In this document: piece by piece, positions 42,040 to 53,516 of the stretch
Position numbering within the stretch: position 1 is the stretch's first letter
How the letters are laid out: every line of letters starts with the position of its first letter
Assembly (NCBI RefSeq): GCF_030165005.1
Contig: NZ_JASNNW010000007.1
Span: 1 to 64,000, forward strand
Source of the DNA: Blastococcus capsensis
GTDB taxonomy: Bacteria; Actinomycetota; Actinomycetes; Mycobacteriales; Geodermatophilaceae
Direction of reading: 5' to 3'
Length of the DNA: 64,000 nucleotides
The notes under the pieces: model-generated
What the model was told of the DNA's origin: nothing
Seen by the model: only the letters and a program-made list of their open reading frames with translations
The model's database searches: none
Translations under genes and position numbers: made by a program

Positions 42040-43020
42040 CTACTGGGCCAGCATGTCGTCGGTGACGACGGATTCCGTGTCGGGGATGCCGAGGTCCTTG
42101 GCCCGCTTGTCGGCCATCGCCAGCAGCCGCCGGATCCGGCCGGCGACGGCGTCCTTGGTCATCGGGGGGTCGGCGCGCTGCCCGAGCTCCTCCAGCGACG
42201 CCTGGCCGAACTCGAGCCGGAGCCGGCCGGCGACCAGCAGGTGCTCCGGGGCGTCCTCGCCGAGGATCTCCAGCGCCCGCTCGACCCGGGCACTGGCGGC
42301 CACGGCGGCCCGTGCGGAGCGGCGCAGGTTCGCGTCGTCGAAGTTGGCCAGCCGGTTGGCGGTCGCCCGGACCTCGCGGCGCATCCGCCGCTCCTCCCAG
42401 GCCAGCACCGCGTCGTGGGCGCCCATCCGGGTGAGCAGCTGGCTGATCGCCTCGCCGTCGCGGATGACGACCCGGTCGATGCCGCGCACCTCCCGGGCCT
42501 TGGCCGGGATGCCCAGGCGCCGGGCGGCGCCGACCAGCGCCATGGCCGCTTCCGGCCCCGGGCAGGTCACCTCCAGCGACGAGGAGCGACCGGGCTCGGT
42601 CAGCGAGCCGTGCGCCAGGAAGGCGCCACGCCAGGCCGCCTCGGCGTCGTTGAGGCTGCCCGACACGACCGACGGGGGCAGCCCGCGCACCGGGCGCCCG
42701 CGCTGGTCCACCAGACCGGTCTGCCGGGCGAGACCCTCGCCGTGCTTCGCGATGCGCACGAGGTACCGCACGCCGCGGCGGATGTTGCCGCCGGCCAGGA
42801 CGCTCACCCCGCTGGTGTAGCCGTACACCTCGCTGATGTCCCGGCGCAGTCGCCGGGCCACCGACCCGGTGTCCAGCTCCGCCTCGATGACCACCCGCCC
42901 ACCGACGATGTGCAGGCCACCGGAGAACCGCAGCAGAGCGGTCACCTCGGCCTTGCGCTCCGAAGTCTTCGTGCACTCAACCCTGGAGAGCTCGTCCTTC
43001 ACCATGGCGGTCATCGCCAT
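42040..43020 (-). CDS. whiA: Sporulation/cell-division regulator WhiA
   Basis: This 326-residue protein combines an N-terminal LAGLIDADG-like domain without nuclease activity ([20 protein letters not shown]) and a C-terminal HTH ([25 protein letters not shown], split as two helices). In Streptomyces it controls cell division genes with WhiB; in non-sporulating bacteria it affects division and metabolism. ATG 43020 gives [13 protein letters not shown], the family start; the open frame upstream to 43125 is not used. It ends the set uvrC-rapZ-yvcK-whiA, an order kept across Gram-positive bacteria. Confidence 0.95.
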   Translation of the reverse strand: MAMTAMVKDELSRVECTKTSERKAEVTALLRFSGGLHIVGGRVVIEAELDTGSVARRLRRDISEVYGYTSGVSVLAGGNIRRGVRYLVRIAKHGEGLARQTGLVDQRGRPVRGLPPSVVSGSLNDAEAAWRGAFLAHGSLTEPGRSSSLEVTCPGPEAAMALVGAARRLGIPAKAREVRGIDRVVIRDGEAISQLLTRMGAHDAVLAWEERRMRREVRATANRLANFDDANLRRSARAAVAASARVERALEILGEDAPEHLLVAGRLRLEFGQASLEELGQRADPPMTKDAVAGRIRRLLAMADKRAKDLGIPDTESVVTDDMLAQ

Positions 43021-43154
43021 GCTGTCCACCCCCACGTTCCCCCGGGACGTCCTGCGCCCGCAGCTCGGGTCAGCGTCATGTACGCCGTCCCCTTTCCCCC
43101 TCGTGCCGGCCAGACGGCCATCCACCCGGTACCCGCACGGACACTCCTATTCGT

Positions 43155-44123
43155 TCACCGCAGGCCGACCACCGAGGCCAGGGCCGCGGACAGTCGCACG
43201 GGGTCGTGCCGGGGTGCGCCGTCCGGCTCGGCGACCGACGCCAGCAGCAGCTCGGCACCGCACCCGCGGACAGCCTCCAGGAGACCACGGCGGTCAACAA
43301 CCGCCTCCACGTCCGCGATCACGGTGTGCAACGCCACTCCGTCCAGATGGGCCTGCAGCACGGAGAGATGTTCCTCCGGGGAGAAGCCGTCCGTCTCACC
43401 GGGTTGCGGCTCGAGGTTCAGCACCACGACCACCTGCGCCTCCGTGGCGGCCAGGGCGGCGCGGAGCTGGGGCACCAGCAGGTGCGGCAGCACCGAGGTG
43501 TACCAGGAGCCGGGACCGAGCGAGACGACGTCGGCCTGCTCGATGGCCTCCAGCACCGCCGGGTGGACGGCGGGATCGGCCGGCGCGATGCGGATCTCGC
43601 ACACCCGGCCCGGGGTGGCCGCGATGGCGACCTGGCCGCGGATGGTGCGCACCCGGGCGGGGTCGTCCGGGTCGGCGGTCTCCACGCGGGCGACGAGGTC
43701 GAGCGGCTCGTCGGCCATGGGCAGCACCCGGCCACGCGCGCCGATCAGCGCGGCCAGCTCGTCCAGCGCCCGCACCGTGTCGCCGCCGTGCATCTCCGCG
43801 AGACCGGTCAGGAGCAGGTTCCCCACGGGGTGTCCGGCCAGGACGCCGCTGCCGCCGAAGCGGTGCTGGAACAGGTCGGCGAGGGTCTGCTCGCGTTCCC
43901 CGTCACCTGCCAGTGCGGCCAGCGCCATCCGCAGGTCGCCGGGGGGCAGCACGGGCATCTCCCGGCGGATCCGCCCGGACGAGCCGCCGTCGTCGGCGAC
44001 TGTCACCACCGCCGTGAGCTCGGGGGTGATCCGTCGCCAGGCCGCCAGCGCCGCGGCCAGGCCGTGTCCGCCGCCGAACGCCACCACCCGCGGCGCGCGC
44101 CGCGGGACCGGTGCGCCGCCCAC
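43155..44123 (-). CDS. yvcK: YvcK/CofD-like regulator (gluconeogenesis factor)
   Basis: This 322-residue protein has the CofD-like fold: VVAFGGGHGLAAALAAWRR, VVTVADDGGSSGRIRRE, HPVGNLLLTGL and ADVVSLGPGSWYTSVLPHL. In relatives it binds UDP-sugars and affects cell-wall precursor use and growth on gluconeogenic carbon. GTG 44123 shares its first base with the rapZ stop codon (TAGTG). Between rapZ and whiA, as usual. Confidence 0.94.
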   Translation of the reverse strand: MGGAPVPRRAPRVVAFGGGHGLAAALAAWRRITPELTAVVTVADDGGSSGRIRREMPVLPPGDLRMALAALAGDGEREQTLADLFQHRFGGSGVLAGHPVGNLLLTGLAEMHGGDTVRALDELAALIGARGRVLPMADEPLDLVARVETADPDDPARVRTIRGQVAIAATPGRVCEIRIAPADPAVHPAVLEAIEQADVVSLGPGSWYTSVLPHLLVPQLRAALAATEAQVVVVLNLEPQPGETDGFSPEEHLSVLQAHLDGVALHTVIADVEAVVDRRGLLEAVRGCGAELLLASVAEPDGAPRHDPVRLSAALASVVGLR

Positions 44124-45055
44124 TACTCGCGGCCCAGGTCACGGTGACGGGCGACGGCGGCGATCCCCTCGTCCCCGAGCCTGCGGGCGAACTCCTCGGC
44201 GATCGCCACGCTGCGGTGCTTTCCGCCGGTGCAGCCGACCGCCAGCGTCAGGTACCGCTTCCCCTCCCGCCGGTAGCCCGGGATGAGCAGTCGCAGGACC
44301 TCGGTGTACCGGTCGAGGAAGTCGGCGGCGGCGTCCTGCCCGAGCACGTAGTCACGGACGTCGGCGTCGCGGCCGGTGTGCGACCGCAGCTCGGGGATCC
44401 AGTGCGGGTTGGGCAGGAAGCGGGCGTCGACCACCAGGTCGGCGTCCAGCGGCAGGCCGTACTTGAAGCCGAAGCTCATCACCGTGGCGGTCAGGGGCGG
44501 GGTGCTGCCCGCCCGCGCGAAGGCGTTCTCGAGCGTCGCCCGCAACTGGTGGACGTTGAGGTCGCTGGTGTCCACCCACAGGTCCGCCTCGCCGGCGATG
44601 CCGGTCAGCAGCGCCCGCTCTGCGGTGATCCCGTCGATCAGCGTGCCGTTGCCCTGGAGCGGGTGCTCGCGGCGGTTCGACTCGTACCGGCGGACCAGCA
44701 CCTCGTCGCGGGCGTGCACGTAGACCACCCGCGGCCGGTGCCCGGCGTCGGACAGCACCCGGATGGCCTCCTGCAGGTCGCTGGAGAAGGCCCTGCTGCG
44801 CACGTCGACGACGGCGGCGAACCGGCGCAGGTCGCCGCGCGCGCCGAGCTCCACCATGGGGAGCAGCAGCGCCGGTGGCAGGTTGTCGACGACGAACCAG
44901 CCGAGGTCTTCGAGCACGCGGCCCGCGCTGTTCTTCCCGGACCCCGACAGGCCGGTGACGACGACGACGTCCAGCGGCGGCGTCTCGGTGCTCGCCGGGT
45001 CGATGGCCGGGGACCGACCGTTCTGTGACCCCACGGCGTCGGTCCGGGACGTCAC
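44123..45055 (-). CDS. rapZ: RNase adapter RapZ-type nucleotide-binding protein
   Basis: This 310-residue P-loop protein has Walker [13 protein letters not shown], then [17 protein letters not shown], and the C-terminal [19 protein letters not shown]. In enterobacteria RapZ controls the glmZ/glmS amino-sugar circuit; in actinobacteria its targets are unknown. A GTG at 45055 overlaps the uvrC stop (GTGA). The first 25 residues are an unconserved extension ([19 protein letters not shown]). Confidence 0.94.
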   Translation of the reverse strand: MTSRTDAVGSQNGRSPAIDPASTETPPLDVVVVTGLSGSGKNSAGRVLEDLGWFVVDNLPPALLLPMVELGARGDLRRFAAVVDVRSRAFSSDLQEAIRVLSDAGHRPRVVYVHARDEVLVRRYESNRREHPLQGNGTLIDGITAERALLTGIAGEADLWVDTSDLNVHQLRATLENAFARAGSTPPLTATVMSFGFKYGLPLDADLVVDARFLPNPHWIPELRSHTGRDADVRDYVLGQDAAADFLDRYTEVLRLLIPGYRREGKRYLTLAVGCTGGKHRSVAIAEEFARRLGDEGIAAVARHRDLGRE

Positions 45056-47082
45056 GAAGCCACCCGGCCCACCTCGGCGGTGTCACCCGAACCGGGGCGC
45101 GGGGCACCCTGCTGGGCGGGGCCCTGCGGCGCGAGAGCCGTCTCGACGGGCTCGCCGCCCTCCGGGGTGCCGGACGGCTCGGCGACCGCCGCTTGCACCG
45201 CCTCCGCCGTCCGCCTACCGATGCCGGGCACCGCCATGAGCTCCTCCACGGTGGCCGCGCGCAGCCGCTTGAGCGATCCGAACTGCTTCATCAGCGCCTT
45301 CCGCCGGGCCTCACCGAGGCCCGGGACGTCGTCCAGCAAGGAGACCAGCATGCCGGTGGAGCGCTTCTGCCGGTGATAGGTGATGGCGAAGCGGTGGGCC
45401 TCGTCGCGCACCCGCTGCAGCAGGTACAGCGCCTCGGACGTGCGCGGGAGGATCACCGGGTCGCTCTCCCCCGGCAGCCACACCTCCTCCATGCGCTTGG
45501 CCAGGCCGCAGACGGCGACGTCGACGATCCCCAGCTCGTCGAGCGACCGGGCGGCCGCGGCGACCTGCGGGGCGCCGCCGTCGACGACGAGCAGGTTCGG
45601 CGGGTACGCGAACCGGCGCGGCCGCCCCTCCTCCGCCGCGACGCCCTGCTCGTCGCGGCGATCCTGCTCGTCCTTGAGGTGCCGGGCGAACCGGCGGCGC
45701 ACCACCTCGGCCATCGCGGCGGTGTCGTCCGTGCCCTCGGTGACGGAGAACCGGCGGTAGTCGGACTTCTTGGCCAGGCCGTCCTCGAAGACCACCATGC
45801 TGGCCACCACGTTCGTACCCTGGACGTGGCTGATGTCGATGCACTCGATGCGGAGCGGGGCATCGGGCAGCTCGAGGGCCTCCTGCAGCTCCGAGAGGGC
45901 CAGCGACCGGGCGGTGAGGTCGCTGGAGCGCTTCACGCGGTGCCGGGCGAACGCTTCCTTGGCGTTGCGCTCCACGGTCTCCATCAGGCTGCGCTTGTCG
46001 CCGCGCTGGGGCACGCGCAGGGAGACCCGGCCGCCGCGCAGCTCCTCCAGCAGCTCGACGTAGACGTCGGCGTCCTCCGGTAGCTTCGGGACCAGGACCT
46101 CGCGCGGCACGGCCTCCCCCGCCTCACCGACGCCGGTCTGCTCGTCGACGCCCCCGTACACCTGCAGGAGGAACTGCTCCACCAGCTGGCCGGTGGTGAG
46201 CTCCTCGACCTTGTCGATGATCCAGCCGCGCTGCCCGCGCACCCGGCCTCCGCGGACGTGGAAGACCTGGACCGCGGCCTCCAGCTCGTCCTGCGCGAAG
46301 GCGACGACGTCGGCGTCGGTGCCGTCGCCGAGGACCACGGCCTGCTTCTCCATGGCTCGCTTCAGCGCACCGATGTCGTCGCGCAGCCGTGCGGCCCTCT
46401 CGTACTCCATCGTCTCCGCGGCGGCGGCCATCTCCTGCTCGAGGCGACGGAGCATCGTGTCGGTGCGGCCGGCCATGAAGTCGCAGAAGTCGTCGACGAT
46501 CTTCCGGTGCTCCTGGGCACTGACCCGGTCGACGCAGGGTGCGGCGCACTTGCCGATGTAGCCGAGCAGGCACGGCCGGCCGATCTGCCCGGCCCGCTTG
46601 AAGACACCGTTGGAGCAGGTGCGAGCCGGGAAGACGCGGGTGAGGGTGTCGACGGTCTCCCGGATCGCCCAGGCGTGGGCGTAGGGACCGAAGTACCGGA
46701 CGCCCTTCTTCTTGGGCCCGCGCATCACCTGCAGCCGCGGATACTCCTCGCTCAACGTCACGGCGAGCGACGGGTAGCTCTTGTCGTCCCGGTAGCGGAC
46801 GTTGAACCGGGGATCGAACTCCTTGATCCAGTTGTACTCGAGCTGCAGCGCCTCCACCTCGGTGCCCACGACGGTCCACTCGACGCTCGACGCCGTCGTC
46901 ACCATCTGCCGGGTGCGGGGGTGCAGGCCCGCGACGTCGGCGAAGTAGCTGTTGAGCCGCTGGCGCAGGCTCTTCGCCTTGCCCACGTAGACGACCCGGC
47001 CGTGGGGGTCGCGGAACTTGTAGACCCCCGGGCTCTCGGGGATGGAACCGACCGCTGGGCGGTACGTGGACGGGTCGGCCAT
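45052..47082 (-). CDS. uvrC: Excinuclease ABC subunit C
   Basis: This 676-residue protein makes both incisions in nucleotide excision repair. Domains: GIY-YIG nuclease at the N-terminus ([20 protein letters not shown]), a Cys-rich segment ([13 protein letters not shown]), UVR helix pair ([19 protein letters not shown]), RNase H-like nuclease ([20 protein letters not shown]), and C-terminal HhH motifs ([16 protein letters not shown]). A Gly/Pro-rich tail of about 45 residues follows. ATG 47082 has GGAGG in front and also TAGGGT (47089-47094) six bases upstream, so it may be leaderless. A perfect palindrome lies at 47141-47159. Confidence 0.96.
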   Translation of the reverse strand: MADPSTYRPAVGSIPESPGVYKFRDPHGRVVYVGKAKSLRQRLNSYFADVAGLHPRTRQMVTTASSVEWTVVGTEVEALQLEYNWIKEFDPRFNVRYRDDKSYPSLAVTLSEEYPRLQVMRGPKKKGVRYFGPYAHAWAIRETVDTLTRVFPARTCSNGVFKRAGQIGRPCLLGYIGKCAAPCVDRVSAQEHRKIVDDFCDFMAGRTDTMLRRLEQEMAAAAETMEYERAARLRDDIGALKRAMEKQAVVLGDGTDADVVAFAQDELEAAVQVFHVRGGRVRGQRGWIIDKVEELTTGQLVEQFLLQVYGGVDEQTGVGEAGEAVPREVLVPKLPEDADVYVELLEELRGGRVSLRVPQRGDKRSLMETVERNAKEAFARHRVKRSSDLTARSLALSELQEALELPDAPLRIECIDISHVQGTNVVASMVVFEDGLAKKSDYRRFSVTEGTDDTAAMAEVVRRRFARHLKDEQDRRDEQGVAAEEGRPRRFAYPPNLLVVDGGAPQVAAAARSLDELGIVDVAVCGLAKRMEEVWLPGESDPVILPRTSEALYLLQRVRDEAHRFAITYHRQKRSTGMLVSLLDDVPGLGEARRKALMKQFGSLKRLRAATVEELMAVPGIGRRTAEAVQAAVAEPSGTPEGGEPVETALAPQGPAQQGAPRPGSGDTAEVGRVAS

Positions 47083-47088
47083 GCCTCC

Positions 47089-47094
47089 ACCCTA
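47089..47094 (-). promoter_or_regulatory. Candidate -10 box of uvrC (TAGGGT)
   Basis: TAGGGT lies six bases before ATG 47082; the same spacer contains GGAGG, so both leaderless and SD-led reading are possible. Confidence 0.4.
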
Positions 47095-47140
47095 AGTCGC
47101 CGTACCGACACGGCTGCACGACGGACACCGGGCGTCCGGA

Positions 47141-47159
47141 ATCGACTCGTCGAGTCGAT
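47141..47159. promoter_or_regulatory. Perfect 19-base palindrome upstream of uvrC
   Basis: ATCGACTCG T CGAGTCGAT, nine-base arms around one base, ends 58 bases before the uvrC start. It could be an operator for a dimeric regulator; it does not match the actinobacterial LexA box (TCGAACnnnnGTTCGA). Confidence 0.45.
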
Positions 47160-47281
47160 CACACCGTCCTGGAGCGCCATCCGCCACGAGGCGCAGCAGC
47201 CGGCGAGCGCTGCCGCACCACGCCATCGCACCGACCGTCCCACCAGGCCGTGGCACGTGACATCGGGGCGTGCACATGCCT

Positions 47282-47308
47282 CTGACGGGGCCCATCGGGC
47301 CCCGTCAG
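47282..47308 (-). terminator. Perfect 12-bp hairpin after the small membrane protein gene
   Basis: CTGACGGGGCCC (47282-47293), loop ATC, GGGCCCCGTCAG (47297-47308). It lies 28 bases past the stop of the 102-residue membrane protein gene and insulates uvrC from it. Confidence 0.8.
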
Positions 47309-47335
47309 GACGTCGCTCCGAGGAAGTGCTGTACG

Positions 47336-47644
47336 TCAGCCCACGGGCTGGGAGCGCCGCACCGCGACGGCCGTGGGCATGCGCGCGGCGACGGCGGAGG
47401 CGCCGTGGGCGGCCAGGCGGACGACACGGCGGGTGAGCGCCACGGCCGCGAGAACGCCCACGGGGACGGCGACGAAGTCGAACGCGTCGGACACCACGTC
47501 CTTGGTCACGACCAGCAGTGCGACGCCGAGGAGCCCGACCAGCACGGCGGCGGAGACGATACCCGACCCGGGCCTGCTCTTCCCCTGCCATGGCTGCCCA
47601 CAGTGGCTCATGTCCGGGTCACAGTCGGGCGTGAGTGCGCTCAT
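47336..47644 (-). CDS. Small membrane protein of unknown function
   Basis: This 102-residue protein has a short Cys-containing head (MSALTPDCDPDMSHCGQPW), two hydrophobic helices (GIVSAAVLVGLLGVALLVV and FVAVPVGVLAAVALTRRVV) and a basic tail. I do not recognise a family. ATG 47644 follows GAGGAGG at an ideal distance; the longer frame from 47713 would begin inside the promoter. The gene is on its own, with -10 TACCGT (47694-47699), a CRP-like site over the start of transcription and a strong terminator. Confidence 0.7.
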   Translation of the reverse strand: MSALTPDCDPDMSHCGQPWQGKSRPGSGIVSAAVLVGLLGVALLVVTKDVVSDAFDFVAVPVGVLAAVALTRRVVRLAAHGASAVAARMPTAVAVRRSQPVG

Positions 47645-47674
47645 CGCGGCCTCCTCGGGGACACAGGACGTCCC

Positions 47675-47690
47675 AGTGATGTCGATCACA
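47675..47690. promoter_or_regulatory. CRP/GlxR-like site
   Basis: AGTGA-TGTCGA-TCACA on the plus strand (TGTGA-N6-TCACT on the minus strand) differs from the CRP consensus TGTGA-N6-TCACA at one base. It lies just downstream of the TACCGT box, where binding would most simply repress. Confidence 0.5.
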
Positions 47691-47693
47691 CAC

Positions 47694-47699
47694 ACGGTA
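47694..47699 (-). promoter_or_regulatory. Predicted -10 box of small membrane protein gene (TACCGT)
   Basis: TACCGT on the minus strand places the start of transcription near 47687, inside the CRP-like site, and gives a leader of about 43 bases. Confidence 0.45.
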
Positions 47700-47840
47700 C
47701 GCCCTCGTGACATGTCTCACAAGCTTCCGGCCTGATGACCTTCGACGGGCCCCGCCGCGGGTCGCACGCCAGCGCCGTTCCCGACCACCACGGGTCCCAC
47801 CCGTACCACCGCACCTCCCCTGACGCGGCCGCCCACACGG

Positions 47841-47879
47841 CGACGGCCCGCACCTCCGATGGGGAGGCACGGGCCGTCG
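47841..47879 (-). terminator. Hairpin after uvrA
   Basis: CGACGGCCCG (47841-47850) pairs with CGGGCCGTCG (47870-47879); an inner CCTCC-GGAGG extends it past a 2x2 internal loop. It lies 16 bases past the uvrA stop. Confidence 0.75.
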
Positions 47880-47894
47880 TCGGACGCCGGTCGG

Positions 47895-50792
<2,898 letters not shown>

Positions 50793-50976
50793 GTGATCCC
50801 TGTCGGTCGCTGGTGGATGTCACCTGATGGATGTGACGGTGCTGCGGTGGTCGGCGGCCGCTGACGGTCCGGCGCCGGTCACCGGGTGCAACACCCCGGC
50901 GACCCGCGGTCGTCCGTCGGGCGGTGTGAGCTGCGCCCGGTCGCCGCCGGCGCACCGCCGCCCGTCCGCCGGAGCG

Positions 50977-52425
50977 TCAGGCGGAGGCAGCCGTCGGTGG
51001 TGACGTCGGGTCGAAGACCGGCGCGTACCGGCGCCACGGCTGCCGGGCCTCCAGTTCCCCGGCGATCCAGAGTAGTAGCCCCTCGGCACCGGGCGGGCCG
51101 ACGAACTGGACGGGCACCGGCGGCCCGTCCGGCCGGGTTCCGCCCGGCAACACCGTTGCCGGGATCCCGGCCAGGTTCCAGGCGCCCGTCCAGGGCGCCC
51201 AGCGGGCGTTGGCCGTGATGTTGGCGAGGAAGGACCGCTCGTGCCAGGGCCGCGCCGGCAGGGGCGGCCCCGTGGTGACCGGCGTCAGCAGCAGGTCGAC
51301 GTCGTCGAAGAACCGGATCATCCGCTCGCGGAAGCGGGCCTGGGTCCGCGGCCGCACGAGCCCGAGCCGACGCACCAGCCGGCCCATGCGCGCGTGGGTG
51401 CGGCTCCGCGGCTGCAGGTCGGCGCGGTCGATCCCGAGGAACTCCGCGTCGTCCTCCGCGCCGGCCATCCAGCGGACCAGCGCACCGCCGGTGGCGCCCG
51501 GCGTGATCGGCGGCGTGCGACGGACCACCGTGTGCCCGGCCGCCCGGAGCTGGGCGACCACCGCGTCGACCGCCGCACGGACGGGTGCATCGCCGCCGAG
51601 GCCCGGCATCGGCGACCGCGTGCTGACGGCGATCCGCAACGGCCGCCCGGGGTCGGCCGGGGGTGCCGGCTGCTCCCCCGCGAGCACCGCCTGCACGACC
51701 GCGAGGTCGGCCACCGTCGTGGCCAGGGCGCCGTTGACCGCCATGTTCGACCAGTCATCGGCCCCGATCCCTCCGGGGACCACGCCGATCCCGGGCTTCA
51801 GCGTCACCAGGCCGCAGGCGGCGGCGGGCAGCCGGAGGGACCCCATGCCGTCGTTGCCGTGCGCGATGGGCACCGAGCCGGAGGCCACCGCGGCGGCGCT
51901 GCCGCCGGAGCTCCCGGCCGGGGAGAGCGCGGTGTCCCAAGGGTTCCGGGTGACGGTTCCGGGCCCGTCGGTGGCGGCGTACAGGCACAGCTCCGGGGCC
52001 CGGGTGATCCCCACGACGACGGCCCCGGCCTTGCGGAGCCGCCGGACCACCTCGTGGTCCTGCGACTCGGGCCCGGACCGGCGGGCGGGCGAGCCGTCGG
52101 TGCAGGTCTCGCCCGACACCGGGACGTTGTCCTTGATCGCCACCGGTACACCGGCCAGCGGCAGCGCGAAGCGCGTCAGGCTCGCGTCCACGGCCGCCGC
52201 CTCGGCCAGCGCGGCCTCGCGCCGCACCACCCGGAACGCGCCGATGCGCGCGTCGACCGCCTCGATGTGGGCGAGGTGGGCGCGGGTGACCTCGACCGCC
52301 GTCAGCTCCCCCGCCCGGACCCGGGCCGCGATCTCGGTGGCCGGCAGGCCGACGATCCCCGCGCCGTCCCCCGCCCGGCTCGCGCGGTCGCCCTGAGCCG
52401 TGCCGACACCTCCGCTAGCGTCCAT
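50977..52425 (-). CDS. Amidase signature-family hydrolase
   Basis: This 482-residue protein has the complete amidase Ser-cisSer-Lys triad: Lys98 (GVPVAIKDNVPV), Ser172 (SPAGSSGGSAAAVA) and Ser196 (NDGMGSLRLPAA). Members hydrolyse amides from small nitriles' products to peptides; the substrate cannot be told. It is not GatA, as the tRNA-dependent partners are absent and the length pattern differs. ATG 52425 has TACGGT at 52432-52437, six bases upstream, so it is probably leaderless. Divergent from the metallo-hydrolase gene. Confidence 0.9.
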   Translation of the reverse strand: MDASGGVGTAQGDRASRAGDGAGIVGLPATEIAARVRAGELTAVEVTRAHLAHIEAVDARIGAFRVVRREAALAEAAAVDASLTRFALPLAGVPVAIKDNVPVSGETCTDGSPARRSGPESQDHEVVRRLRKAGAVVVGITRAPELCLYAATDGPGTVTRNPWDTALSPAGSSGGSAAAVASGSVPIAHGNDGMGSLRLPAAACGLVTLKPGIGVVPGGIGADDWSNMAVNGALATTVADLAVVQAVLAGEQPAPPADPGRPLRIAVSTRSPMPGLGGDAPVRAAVDAVVAQLRAAGHTVVRRTPPITPGATGGALVRWMAGAEDDAEFLGIDRADLQPRSRTHARMGRLVRRLGLVRPRTQARFRERMIRFFDDVDLLLTPVTTGPPLPARPWHERSFLANITANARWAPWTGAWNLAGIPATVLPGGTRPDGPPVPVQFVGPPGAEGLLLWIAGELEARQPWRRYAPVFDPTSPPTAASA

Positions 52426-52431
52426 GCCAGG

Positions 52432-52437
52432 ACCGTA
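52432..52437 (-). promoter_or_regulatory. Predicted -10 box of amidase gene (TACGGT)
   Basis: TACGGT lies six bases before ATG 52425 without a Shine-Dalgarno in between. Confidence 0.45.
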
Positions 52438-52472
52438 ACGGCGTCCGACGACACTTTCCGAACGGAGTCCGG

Positions 52473-53138
52473 ATGAGCACCTCTCCCTACACCGGGAACG
52501 TCACCGTGGGCGGCCCCGCCGACGTGCGGGACCTCCCCGGCCTGACGATCAGCAAGCTCGCGGTGAGCGAGATGGCCAACAACGCCTACCTGCTCCGCTG
52601 CACCGCGACGGACGAGGCCCTGCTGGTCGACGCGGCGGCGGAGCCGGCCGCCGTGCGGGCGCTCGTGGGGAACGCCGACCTGCGCACCGTCATCACCACG
52701 CACGGCCACTGGGACCACCACCGGGCTCTGCCCGACGTCGTCCGGGACACCGGGGCCGTGACCGTGGCGCACCCGGCCGACGCCGCCGACCTGCCGGTAC
52801 CGGTGCAGCGCCCGGTCGAGCACGGGGACACCGTCGCCGTCGGCGAGCAGACGCTCGAGGTGGTGCACCTGCGCGGGCACACCCCCGGGAGCATCGCCCT
52901 GGTCTGGCGGGGCTCCGGCGACGCGGGCGTGCACGTCTTCACCGGCGACAGCCTGTTCCCCGGCGGCGTGGGCAAGACCTGGTCCGCGGAGGACTTCGCC
53001 AGCCTGATCGACGACGTCGAGCAGCGGCTGTTCGCCGTCCTGCCGGACGACGCCTGGGTCTACCCGGGACACGGCGACGACACGACGATCGGCACCGAGC
53101 GCCCGCACCTGGCGGAGTGGCGCGAGCGCGGCTGGTGA
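52473..53138 (+). CDS. MBL-fold metallo-hydrolase (glyoxalase II-like)
   Basis: This 221-residue protein has the binuclear-metal signature THGHWDHH (H77, H79, D81, H82), then LRGHTPGSIALVW, FTGDSLFPGG and a late WVYPGHGDDTTIG. Relatives act on thioesters or other esters; a nearby MBL gene beside uvrA is common in actinobacteria, with no known tie to repair. Asn36/Asn37 (MANNAYLL) as in related hydrolases. ATG 52473 has GGAG in front. Convergent with the small acidic protein, eight bases apart. Confidence 0.9.
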   Translation: MSTSPYTGNVTVGGPADVRDLPGLTISKLAVSEMANNAYLLRCTATDEALLVDAAAEPAAVRALVGNADLRTVITTHGHWDHHRALPDVVRDTGAVTVAHPADAADLPVPVQRPVEHGDTVAVGEQTLEVVHLRGHTPGSIALVWRGSGDAGVHVFTGDSLFPGGVGKTWSAEDFASLIDDVEQRLFAVLPDDAWVYPGHGDDTTIGTERPHLAEWRERGW

Positions 53139-53146
53139 GGGGCTGA

Positions 53147-53428
53147 TCAGTCCTCGGTGAAGAGGGCGACCAGTTCATCGGGCGTGCCGGGGACGTGCAG
53201 CGGCAGGACGGAGACGGTCCAGTCCGGCTGCCGCTCGTCGACGCCCAGAGCGAGGTCCCAGGCCGCCCGCGGGGTCAGCGGGCCGAAGCAGGCGTCGTCA
53301 CCGTCCTCGCCGAGATCGATCTCGACCAGCCAGTGGTCCGACAGGTCGGCGGCGAGCTCGGCGAAGTCGGGAGCCGCGTCGTCGTCGGGCTCAGGGGAGT
53401 CGAGTCGGACCGGGTAGATGAGCGCCAT
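53147..53428 (-). CDS. Small acidic conserved-looking protein
   Basis: This 93-residue soluble protein is strongly acidic (DSPEPDDDAAPDFAELAADL; EIDLGEDGDDACFGPLTP) with a C-terminal part VSVLPLHVPGTPDELVALFTED. I do not recognise the family. TACCGT at 53436-53441 lies seven bases before ATG 53428, supporting this start and a leaderless mRNA; the longer frame to 54007 runs inside the peptidase gene. Confidence 0.65.
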   Translation of the reverse strand: MALIYPVRLDSPEPDDDAAPDFAELAADLSDHWLVEIDLGEDGDDACFGPLTPRAAWDLALGVDERQPDWTVSVLPLHVPGTPDELVALFTED

Positions 53429-53435
53429 CCTGCGC

Positions 53436-53441
53436 ACGGTA
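53436..53441 (-). promoter_or_regulatory. Predicted -10 box of small acidic protein gene (TACCGT)
   Basis: TACCGT, seven bases before ATG 53428; no Shine-Dalgarno. Confidence 0.45.
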
Positions 53442-53516
53442 GGCCCCCGACCCCGGTTCGACACCTTGTGCCTGCGCCGCGCCGATTTCGAGGGCGTTTG
53501 CCGCGGGAACGTGCGT

